Shown one piece after another: positions 55,010-64,000 of a stretch of DNA of 64,000 nucleotides. The position numbers were made by a program, and so were the translations under genes. Source of the stretch: Panulirus ornatus. Taxonomy: Eukaryota; Arthropoda; Malacostraca; Decapoda; Palinuridae. Positions within the stretch are counted from its first letter, which is position 1. Every line of letters starts with the position of its first letter. Below the pieces are notes generated by a model that made no database searches, was not told the DNA's origin, and saw only the letters and a list, made by a program, of their open reading frames with translations. The stretch is taken from assembly GCF_036320965.1 (NCBI RefSeq), contig NC_092234.1, forward strand, positions 40,428,505 through 40,492,504. Direction: 5' to 3'.

Positions 55010-55760
55010 AGGTGGGTTCTCTGGGTTACAGGTGGGCTGTCTGGGTTGCAGGAGGTGGGCTGTCTGGGTTGCAGGAGGTGGGCTGTCTAGGTTGCAGGAG
55101 GTGGGCTGTCTGGGTTGCAGGAGGTGGGCTGTCTGGGTTGCAGGAGGTGGGCTGTCTGGGTTGCAGGAGGTGGGCTGTCTGGGTGCAGGTGGGCTGTCTA
55201 GGTTGCAGGAGATGGGCTGTCTGGGTTGCAGGAGGTGGGCTGTCTGGGTTGCAGGTGGGCTGTCTACGGTGAAGGAGGGGGGCTGTCTAGTTGCAGGAGG
55301 GTGGGCTGTCTGGGTTGCAGGAGGTGGGCTGTCCCGGGTTCAGGAGGTGGGCTGTTGGGTTACAGGAGGTGAGTTTGTATGGGTTACGGGAAGGGGGGCT
55401 TTTGGGGTTTTACGGGAAGGTGGGCTGTTGGGTTACAGGGGGTGGGGCTTTTTGGGGTTTAAAGGAGGGGGGCTGTCTGGGTTACGGGAAGGTGGGCTTG
55501 GGTTACGGGGGGTTTTGGGCGGGGGGTTCGGGGTTTTACAGGTTGGGGGGTTTTTGGGGTTTTAAAGGGTTTTTTTGAGTGGGGGTTTTGGGCTGTAGGG
55601 GTTAAAAGGAGGTGGGCTTTTGGGTTAAAAGGAGGGGGGGCTGTCTGGGTCGGAGGTGGGCTGTCTGGGTTACAGGAAGGTGGCTGTATGGGTTACAGGA
55701 AGGTGGGCTGTATGGGTTACAGGAGGTGGGCTGTCTGGGTTACAGAAGGTGGGTTTAGAG
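55010..55760 (+). repeat. 23-bp minisatellite, degenerate at its right half
   Basis: Core GTGGGCTGTCTGGGTTGCAG followed by GAG at 55025-55260. From about 55360 to 55640 units become irregular with expanded G and T runs, then recover at 55640-55750. Confidence 0.9.
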
Positions 55761-55876
55761 AGAGTGGGGGAGGAGCGTTGGCTGTATTGACTAGCGAAGG
55801 TTAAGGAAAAAAGAGGCAGTGGAAGTCATTGATTCCAGGCAGTTAAGGGAAGTGCCAGCCAGCGGCGGTCTGGTCG

Positions 55877-56512
55877 TGAGAGGTGCGGGGAGAGTGTTGT
55901 GAGAGGTGCGGGGAGAGTGTTGTGAGAGGTGCGGGGAGAGTGTTGTGAGAGGTGCGGTGCGGGGAGAGTGTTGTGAGAGGTGCGGGGAGAGTGTTGTGAG
56001 AGGCGCGGGGAGAGTGTTGTGAGAGGTACGGGGAGAGTGTTGTGAGAGGTGCGGGGAGAGTGTTGTGAGAGGTGCGGGGAGAGTGTTGTGAGAGGTGCAG
56101 GGAGAGTATTGTGAGAGGTGCGGAGAGAGTGTTGTGAGAGGTGCGGGGAGAGTGTTGTGAGAGGCGCGGGGAGAGTGTTGTGAGAGGTACGGGGAGAGTG
56201 TTGTGAGAGGTGCGGGGAGAGTATTGTGAGAAGTGGAGTGAGTATTGCGAGAAGTGTAGGGAGAGCGTTGTGAGATGTGCGGGAAGAGTATTGTGAGAGG
56301 TGGAGTGAGAGTATTGTGAGAGGTGGAGGGAGAGTATTGTGAGAGGTGGAGGGAGAGTATTGTGAGAGGTGGAGGGAGGGATTGGGGAGGGGGGGGTTGT
56401 GGAGGGGGGGGAGATATGTGGAGGTGGGGGAGGAGTATTGTGAGAGGTGGAGGGAGAGTATTGTGAGAGGTGGAGGGAGAGTATTGTGAGAGGTGGAGGG
56501 AGAGTATTGTGG
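55877..56512 (+). repeat. 23-bp minisatellite, about 27 copies
   Basis: Core GAGAGGTGCGGGGAGAGTGT followed by TGT. The left part is GTGCGGGG type, the right part GTGGAGGG type (from about 56295). The block with GGCGCGGGG and GGTACGGGG appears twice about 161 bp apart (56003 and 56164). Confidence 0.94.
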
Positions 56513-56754
56513 GACCTGGGCAAGGCTCTCGGGGATCATGGTAGAGATGGCTCGAGTTTTTCTGGGACAGAGAGGGTGGGATAGGCAGACTTGGGACCAT
56601 CTGGGCCTGGGACGGAGGGATAGGCAGATGGGGAACGGATTGGATTACTTTTGGCGGATGATAAAGTGAGGATGGGGGGAAGGGGGGGTGGGGGCAAGAG
56701 GGGGGGCGACGACACAAGCTACAGCATGGTTCCCTTTTTCCCCCCCCCCCTCAT
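56513..56754. other. Unique spacer
   Basis: About 240 bp, G-rich then C-rich, nothing recognised. Confidence 0.4.
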
Positions 56755-56885
56755 GACCCTGCCACCCTCAAGGGCCCTCCAATTATGACCCCCGCCACCC
56801 TTAGGGGCCCTCCACCTTCATGACCCTGCCACCCTCATGACCCTGCCACCCTTATGACCCTGCCACCCTCATGACCCTGCCACGA
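56755..56885 (+). repeat. 17-bp repeat, about six copies
   Basis: CACCCTCATGACCCTGC units, some diverged (CCTTATGACC). Confidence 0.85.
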
Positions 56886-57037
56886 CCTGAGGGAGGGAGG
56901 GAGGGGGGATGTTCTGACGTCACCCACTCAGCTGACGACGGCCAACAACACCCCACATCCGTCATGATGGATGACACGCCAGCAGTCACCCACCAGAGGA
57001 GGACGCGTGTGGTGAGGTCCCGGGAAACCATAGTAGT

Positions 57038-57152
57038 GACCCACACCCACCCCTCCTCCACCACACCCCACCCACACCCACCCCTCCTCCACCACACCCC
57101 ACCCACGCCCACCCCTCCTCCACCACACCCCACCCACGCCCACCCCTCCTCC
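57038..57152 (+). repeat. 30-bp C-rich minisatellite, four copies
   Basis: Core CACCCACCCCTCCTCCACCA followed by CACCCCACC. Confidence 0.88.
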
Positions 57153-57214
57153 CCCAACCCCCCCCGCCCAAAAAACCCCCCCCTTCCCCCAAACCCCCCC
57201 TGGGCCCAAAACCC

Positions 57215-57655
57215 AGGCTGGTCACCAGACCCCTGGATCCCACAGCCCCAGGCTGGTCACCAGGCCCCTTTGGGTCCCCCAAAACCCCAGGGTGGTAAAC
57301 CCGGCCCCCGGGTCCCACAGGCCCCCAGGCTGGTCACCCGGGGCCCCCCGGGTCCCCCGCCCCAGGGGGGGGCACCAGGCCCCCGGGGTCCCCCAGCCCC
57401 CGGCTGGTTTACCAGGGGGCCCGGATCCCCCAAACCCCCGGTGGTCACCAGGCCCCTGATCCCACCCGCCCCCGGCTGGTACCAGGCCCTGGATCCCACA
57501 GCCCCCGGTGGTCACCAGGCCCCGGGGTTTCCCCCAGCCCAGGCGGTCCCAGGCCCCCGGAAACCCAAAAGCCCCCGGCGGTCACCAGGCCCCTGGATCC
57601 CACAGCCCCAGGCTGGTCACCAGGCCCCTGGATCCCACAGCCCCCAGGTTGGTAC
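57215..57655 (+). repeat. About 35-bp minisatellite, degraded in the middle
   Basis: Core CCAGGCTGGTCACCAGGCCC followed by CTGGATCCCACAGCC. The edge copies are clean, while the central ones (57290-57570) contain many homopolymer-length differences. Confidence 0.85.
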
Positions 57656-57779
57656 CAGGTGTGGATACCAGGAGGTGGTACAGGTTGGGTACCAGGGGGA
57701 AGGCTGGTATGAGGTACAATGGTAAGGGATGGTGATGACATGGGGAAAGTTAAAAATTGAACTTGTGGGCAGGGGATGA

Positions 57780-58120
57780 AAAGGGAAGATGATGATGATG
57801 ATGATGAGAGGGTGATGATATAAACGAGGATGAGATGACGATGGTGATGATGAGACGATGGTGATGATGGATGAGAGATGAGATGGAGATGATGACGGGG
57901 AAAGATGATAAAGAATGTAAATGATGACGATGTGATGAGATGAGATGATGAGATAAAACGATGGTGATGATGATGACGATGGTGAGATGAACGAGGTTTA
58001 TGATGACGGGGATGATAAAGAGACGAGGTGATGATGATGACGAGGATGATAAATGATGAGAGGATGGAGGGGATGAGAAGAGGGGTGATGATGACGAGAG
58101 AGATGAAGGGGATGGAGAGA
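57780..58120 (+). repeat. Degenerate (GAT)n / GATGACGAT tract
   Basis: Low-complexity GATGATGATGACGA-type sequence over about 340 bp without a stable period. Confidence 0.85.
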
Positions 58121-58839
58121 TGATGTTTGATTCAAAGTCTGCTGTGGTTGAGGCACATCACCCATGAAGGGAAGAGTTGATGATCGTGGTTGTGGTCGAG
58201 TGTGTCAGAGTACCACACTTGCTGTGGTAGGGGAGGGTGTGGTACAGGTCACCATACAACGTCTGCTGGACTCGTGGTTCATCGCTACTGTTTAAGAGTC
58301 TCAGATTGGTCGGTTAGCGGCAGGTGTGGGTCGGGTGGCTCGTGGGATGATGCCGGGAGCGAGGCGAGTCCCACACACCCGCCACTGATGAAGGCATCAC
58401 CATGGAAGGTGCCACCAGAGGTCACGTGATGAGAGGTGAGGTGATCATCAGTAGGGTGGCTGCTGGCGGGTCCTTCCCTCCGTCACTGCTGCAGGATACG
58501 ACAGTGTAAGAGGGTCAGACATCCTCTCGGTCAGGACTGGTGCCCGGAAAAAATGACACTCGCCTTCCACTCTCCTCCTGGCGGCCCCAGGCGGCTGTGA
58601 CCCGACACACACGAAGACATTGATCCACAGCAACAATTGGCTGTGGAGATGTGAACACTCAGGCTGGCTGACGGCCAGATCGTAAACCAAACGTTGTGAT
58701 GGGCGGACGAGACCAGAACACGGCTGTTGTGTATAACCTGTCACACGGGTCTCCTGCAACATGATGATGCCTCGACCTATATTGCAGTGGTGCAAGATAC
58801 TGTTGAAAACATTGGTGTGTCAGTCAATGGTCCAATAAA
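58121..58839. other. Unique stretch
   Basis: A 115-codon minus frame at 58448-58795 has no recognisable domain or convincing codon use. Confidence 0.35.
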
Positions 58840-59390
58840 TGTAGTTAAGGAGTAAGTAACAGATTTCTTTGAAAGATGCAGACGAGTGCAAAACCGCACC
58901 GGTAGATCCATTCTCCACTACAAGGGAACGTGTCAAGTTAAACGTGTATGGAGGAAGTAACAAGATCAGTGGACTACAAGGCATTGCCGTTGCCCGAGTC
59001 AGGCTCGGCTACAGGTACTGTAACGCTCTGGTGTATCTGGGACGTTGATCATGGAAGTTGTACAGTGTGTGGCTGATGATATGGACACAACACCATCATC
59101 GAAACTGTGAATAAAACAGAAATTTTAGGGATACGTGCAACAAAGACAGTAATGGATGACACGACACCTTAGTGTTGATAATGAGAGAGTATCTGATGTT
59201 GTGGATCTGTATCCCCTGTGTGTATCCAGCAGGTGAGGTAACGACAGATGGTTATGTAATGAACCAACTGTGCAACTAGTCATCGTGATCGTCTGGCCAC
59301 TTGGGTCATACATACACCCTTCGTGACCTCTGTAATCCCTTTGCGATGCTGCTCACAGGTTGAACTTGGCCCCACAATAAACCAGCCGCT
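58840..59390 (+). mobile_element. LINE-C polyprotein C-terminal remnant and 3' UTR
   Basis: Plus strand reads VYGGSNKISGLQGIAVARVR then LGYRY, then in another frame HHHRNCE and NFRDTCNKDSN, then VSDVVDLYPLCVSSR and a stop. The order 'RLxxVAIARIRLGY.. HxLxHYxxxC.. FRD.. xxILxxYPxFA' is that of the C-terminal zinc-knuckle-like region of a decapod LINE family I recall. The UTR ends with CACAATAAACC, a polyadenylation-type signal. At least two frameshifts; RT domain absent. Confidence 0.65.
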
Positions 59391-59718
59391 GATAACGGAG
59401 GGGAAAAGCCCTGGACAAGGGAGTGCTTTCAGGTCGCCCAGAACTCGTCTGGGGACGAGTGGCGACCCCGTATCGAGGTTGTGGCTCCTCGTCTGGTGCT
59501 CCGGCAGCCTCCCCTGTCCTTCCCGTGGCTCTGGATAAGGACGGGAAGCTCCTCAGACAGACCAGGTCTGGCCCGGGGATAACAACCAGTCCTGTCGGGT
59601 CCTCAAACCACTTCCCCCGTGATGACCCAAGTCACTTTACCTTCTCATATTTTCCTAACAGCTCTGCCTTCCTCCCTCTTCTCAAAGGACATGTTTTCCA
59701 CTCCTGCAAAACGCTCGG
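59391..59718. other. Unique spacer
   Basis: No supported exon or element. Confidence 0.35.
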
Positions 59719-59779
59719 ATTCTTCTTCTTCCTTTTCTTCTTCTTCTTCTTCTTCTTCTTCTTCTTCTTCTTCTTCTTC
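59719..59779 (+). repeat. (TTC)n microsatellite
   Basis: TTC triplets with one CCTTT interruption. Confidence 0.96.
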
Positions 59780-60339
59780 TCCCTCATATTTCTTAATACG
59801 TTTATATATTTATGTTATATCATATAAGGCTTGGCCTCTCTGGAGACGTGTAGCTCTGGACCTCGTGAGATTACCTCGTGTGGCCTCAGTACCAGGAGGC
59901 CTGACAACACTAGTCTGCCAACTGTTGTCACCCGAGGTTTTGAGAACCCTGACACCCAAAATTCAGGTCCAGACCACCTGAGACCCTGGCGCCAGTCAGC
60001 TGTTCTCCTGTTTCAAGGTGAGATGAAGTGTGTGTGTGTGTGTGTGGGGGGGGGGGGGTTACGTCAGCCCGAAGGAGGAAATGATAATGAGGGAGTTTGA
60101 AGATGACGGGAGGTTGGTCGCTGTGTGGAGGGACGGTGGGAGTGTGTGTGGAAGGGAGGGAGACGGGGATGGGAGGCCCAGGCTCAGGAGGGAGGATCGT
60201 AGGTGTGAGAGTCAGTTAGGAACCGCCCTGCTGGGGTGTGGGAGACGGAGTCGTTCACACCCGACACCAGCTCACCTGGCTACACCTGTCACGACGGCTG
60301 TAATATGGGTTGACCCCAGGGGCACCACCCCTAGGTCAG
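59780..60339. other. Mostly unique stretch
   Basis: Short (TG)n at 60027-60045 followed by a G run to 60058. No gene-like frame supported. Confidence 0.35.
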
Positions 60340-60510
60340 GTCATGGGCATGCTCAAGGGTCGTGCCGTCGTATTCAAGGATCATTCGTGCTCGAGGGTCG
60401 TACCTACGTACTGAACAGTCGTGCTCGGGAGCGTAATGAAGGGTCGTGCCGTCGTTTTCGTGGGGTCGTACCGACATCCTGAAGGGTCGTAGCGTCGTGC
60501 TTGCGGGCTG
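60340..60510 (+). repeat. Dispersed 21-mer repeat, locus 5 (diverged)
   Basis: Six to seven diverged 21-bp units: GGTCGTGCCGTCGTATTCAA, GGTCGTACCTACGTACTGAA and GGTCGTAGCGTCGTGCTTGC among them. The preceding head (CCCCTAGGTCAGGTCATGGG) is only weakly similar to other loci. Confidence 0.75.
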
Positions 60511-60918
60511 AAGTTGACCTCGTCTTGCATCTGTCCGTGTAGGTCAGGTGTGAAGGCCTGTGTCATCTGCAGGTGTCAGTGGTGAACACGTGTTGACAGC
60601 GTGTCAGGTGCGCCGTCTCTACACCCGTGAGTCCGTCTGCCACAGCTGGACGGAACTCAGACGGCAGACTGGAGGAACGTGTCCTCACTACAACCTCCAG
60701 TCCATGTTGTTATACAGGCCGGGTCATGGATGCTTCGTAAGAGTTGTGGTCATGTGTTCCTGGTGTGGCAGTAGTTACTGTGGTGCACACCAGCACGTGT
60801 GATGCTCCTACTGGGGGGTGTAACCCAGCCAGACCTCCCCCCGTCCACTACTGGATCATGGCGCTCCAGCAGTGATCTAGCGGCCTCAGACTGAGGCTGG
60901 CCTGTGTTGTGTCCGGGG
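60511..60918. other. Unique spacer
   Basis: No supported exon or element. Confidence 0.35.
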
Positions 60919-61381
<463 letters not shown>

Positions 61382-61444
61382 TTCTATATTGTTGTATTTA
61401 ATGGCAAGTCTTATTGTCCAGGTCATTGTTACTGAGTCTGAGAG

Positions 61445-61766
61445 GGAGGCAAGCAGGCAGGCTGGAAAAAAGCAGACAAGCAGGGGGAAAAGGAAACAAG
61501 CGGGTAGGCAAGCAAACAAACAGGGAGACAAGCAGGGAGACAAGCAAACAAGCAGGGAGACAAGCAAACAGGTAGACAATCAAACAAGCAGGGAGGCAAG
61601 CAGGTAGACAAGCAAACAAGCAGGGAGACAAGCAAACAGGTAGACAATCAAACAAGCAGGGAGGCAAGCAGGTAGACAAGCAAACAAGCAGGGAGACAAG
61701 CAAACAAGCAGGTAAACAAGCAAACAAGCAGGTAAACAAGCAGGGATACAAGCAGGCAGGCTTGTA
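61445..61766 (+). repeat. Minisatellite of CAAGCAAACAAGCAGGGAGA type
   Basis: About 20-bp units with variants, arranged in a 68-70 bp block (AGGTAGACAATCAAACAAGC included) that occurs twice, at about 61570 and 61640. Confidence 0.9.
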
Positions 61767-61839
61767 ACCCAACTTTTAGCACCAAACAAACACATGTAAC
61801 GTAACTTAATCTATGGACCAATAAAAATAGAATGTAAAC

Positions 61840-61925
61840 AAATTGTTGTGTAGGATTACTGGTGGGGAGCGTGTTGGTGATGGTGATAATGGTGGTGATA
61901 GTGATGGTGGTGAAGTATAGTTGTT
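61840..61925 (+). repeat. GGTGATG-rich low-complexity tract
   Basis: GTGGTGATAGTGATGGTGG-type sequence before the next array. Confidence 0.8.
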
Positions 61926-61965
61926 GATTATGATGTTTGTTGGTGTTCAGTATGGAAGGTGGCGG

Positions 61966-63452
61966 CGGGTTCTGATGGTGGTGGTGGGTAGTGTGGTAGG
62001 TTCTGATGGTGGTGGTGGTGTGGTGGTGGGTGGTGTGGTAGGTTCTGATGGTGGTGGTGTGGTGGTGTGGTAGGTTCTGATGGTGGTGGTGGTGTGGTGG
62101 TGGGTGGTGTGGTAGGTTCTGATGGTGGTGGTGGTGGGTGGTGTGGTAGCTTCTGATGGTGGTGGTGGTGGGTGGTGTGGTAGGTTCTGGTGGTGGTGGT
62201 GTTGTGGTGGGTGGTGTGGCAGGTTCTGGTGGTGGTGGTGGTGTGGTGGTGGGTAGTGTGGTAGGTTCTGATGGTGGTGGTGTGGTGGTGTGGCAGGTTC
62301 TGATGGTGGTGGTGGTGTGGTGGTGGGTGGTGTGGTAGGTTCTGATGGTGGTGGTGGGTTGTGTGGTAGGTTCTGATGGTGGTGGTGTGGTGGTGTGGCA
62401 GGTTCTGATGGTGGTGGTGGTGTGGTGGTGGGTGGTGTGGTAGGTTCTGATGGTGGTGGTAGGTTCTGGTGGTAGTGGTGGGTGGTGTGGTAGGTTCTGG
62501 TGGTGGTGGTGGTGGTGGGTAGTGTGGTAGGTTCTGATGGTGGTGGTGTGGTGGTGTGGCAGGTTCTGATGGTGGTGGTGGTGTGGTGGTGGGTGGTGTG
62601 GCAGGTTCTGGTGGTGGTGGTGGTGTGGTGGTGGGTGGTGTGGTAGGTTCTGGTGGTAGTGGTGGGTGGTGTGGTAGGTTCTGGTGGTGGTGTGGTGGTG
62701 GGTAGTGTGGTAGGTTCTGATGGTGGTGGTGGGTTGTGTGGTAGGTTCTGATGGTGGTGGTGTGGTGGTGTGGCAGGTTCTGATGGTGGTGGTGGTGTGG
62801 TGGTGGGTGGTGTGGTAGGTTCTGATGGTGGTGGTAGGTTCTGGTGGTAGTGGTGGGTGGTGTGGTAGGTTCTGGTGGTGGTGGTGGTGGTGGGTAGTGT
62901 GGTAGGTTCTGATGGTGGTGGTGTGGTGGTGTGGCAGGTTCTGATGGTGGTGGTGGTGTGGTGGTGGGTGGTGTGGCAGGTTCTGGTGGTGGTGGTGGTG
63001 TGGTGGTGTGGCAAGTTCTGATGGTGGTGGTGGGTGGTGTGGTAGGTTCTGGTGGTGGTGGTGGGTGGTGTGGTGGTGGGTGGTGTGGCAGGTTCTGGTG
63101 GTGGTGGTGGTGTGGTGGTGGGTGGTGTGGCAGGTTCTGGTGGTGGTGGTGGTGTGGTGGTGTGGCAAGTTCTGATGGTGGTGGTGGGTGGTGTGGTAGG
63201 TTCTGGTGGTGGTGGTGGGTGGTGTGGTGGTGGGTGGTGTGGCAGGTTCTGATGGTGGTGGTGGGTGGTGTGGTAGGTTCTAATGGTGGTGGTGTGGTGA
63301 TGGGTGGTGTGGTAGGTTCTGATGGTGGTGGTGGTGTGGTGGTGGGTGGTGTGGTAGGTTCTGATGGTGGTGGTGGGTGGTGTGGTAGGTTCTGATGGTG
63401 GTGGTGGTGTGGTAGGTTCTGGTGGTGGTGGTGGGTGGTGTGGTAGGTTCTG
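61966..63452 (+). repeat. Variable GGT-rich minisatellite, about 1.5 kb
   Basis: Units of about 24-40 bp: TGTGGTAGGTTCTGATGGTG followed by (GTG)n, with TGGTAGG/TGGCAGG and CTGATGG/CTGGTGG switches. A marked variant (GGTAGGTTCTGGTGGTAGTGG) recurs near 62460 and 62835, about 375 bp apart, showing block duplication. Minus-strand His/Pro/Thr frames of up to 676 codons are artefacts. Confidence 0.95.
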
Positions 63453-63481
63453 AGGTGGTAGCTAGCCAGTGAGACCGCCTG

Positions 63482-63955
63482 AACCCTGCAACATTGACGC
63501 CCCGTGGCATGCAACACTGACACCCCGGAGCATGCAACACTGACACCACCCCGGGGCATGCAACACTGACACCCCGGAGCATGCAACATTGACGCCCCGG
63601 GGCATGCAACACTGACGCCCCGGGCATGCAACATTGACGCCCCGGAGCATGCAACACTGACACCCCGGAGCATGCAACACTGACGCCCCGGAGCATGCAA
63701 CACTGACGCCCCGGAGCATGCAACACTGACGCCCCGGAGCATGCAACACTGACGCCCCGGAGCATGCAACACTGACGCCCCGGAGCATGCAACACTGACA
63801 CCCCGGAGCATGCAACACTGACACCCCGGAGCATGCCACACTGACACCCCGGAGCATGCAACACTGACACCCCGAGGCATGCAACACTGACGCCCCGAAA
63901 CCTGGAACACTGACGCCCGGGGCCCCCCGCAACACTGGTGCCCTGAGCCCCGCAA
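63482..63955 (+). repeat. 23-bp minisatellite with GCATGC, about 20 copies
   Basis: Core GACGCCCCGGAGCATGCAAC followed by ACT. ACGCC/ACACC and GGAGC/GGGGC are the main switches; one unit has an extra CACC and one is a base short near 63621. Copies degrade at the right edge. Confidence 0.95.
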
Positions 63956-64000
63956 CACAGAATGTTGTCAAACTATTTCCGTGTCCAGTAATGGACTGGA

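Noticed and set aside
61648..63958. 676-codon His/Pro/Thr-rich frame
   Set aside because: Spans two unrelated arrays (GGT-rich and 23-bp GCATGC) and stays open only because both lack stops in that frame.

Overview
The window reads as eukaryotic, non-genic, repeat-dominated DNA. It most likely comes from a decapod crustacean. The reasons are: many long CA/TG, GA/CT, TA and trinucleotide microsatellites; dozens of unrelated minisatellites; degenerate non-LTR retrotransposon (LINE) fragments of types I associate with decapod genomes; and a short interstitial run of the arthropod telomere unit (AACCT/AGGTT) at 30.7 kb. A spiny-lobster-like source is possible because of the 'bounded by TA' repeat family, but that is recalled, not tested. 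There is no bacterial gene organisation, operon, CRISPR or phage signal.

Layout. 1-8.1 kb: successive minisatellites (29, 26-27, 23, 23, 30, 20, 23, 35, 21 and 41 bp units) separated by microsatellites. 8.5-10 kb: two minus-strand LINE fragments (families D and B). 10.5-15.4 kb: one minisatellite of about 4.9 kb with 20-21 bp units. 15.7-16.6 kb: a short interspersed element (here 'S') next to the 3' end of LINE family A. 17.3-24.3 kb: more arrays, including a 1.7 kb array of a 43-bp hairpin-rich unit and a 31-bp ACGT-palindrome array. 24.7-28.5 kb: LINE-D and LINE-A fragments, and the only stretch I would defend as a possible cellular exon (27683-27826, minus). 29.9-35 kb: the most unique DNA, with the telomere-like run, a head-to-tail S-S-LINE-A cluster and a CpG-containing stretch with two E2F-like sites. 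35-41.7 kb: LINE-B and weak SINE traces among simple repeats. 41.7-46 kb: 28-, 30- and 25-bp arrays. 47-52 kb: two LINE-A copies; the second keeps a 414-codon reverse transcriptase reading frame. 52.2-58.1 kb: arrays, some with signs of poor base-level accuracy. 58.8-59.4 kb: LINE-C remnant. 59.4-64 kb: a 21-mer dispersed repeat, about 460 bp of compound CA repeat, and two last arrays.

Adding up my hand-drawn boundaries, minisatellites cover roughly 40 percent of the window. Nearly all long open reading frames lie inside arrays whose unit lacks stop codons, often on both strands, and are not evidence of proteins. No complete cellular gene, tRNA, rRNA or complete transposon was found. The most interesting structures are a dispersed composite repeat built on a 21-bp unit (five loci), apparent 3'-tail sharing between element S and LINE-A with TA microsatellites at their boundaries, and higher-order structure in several arrays.
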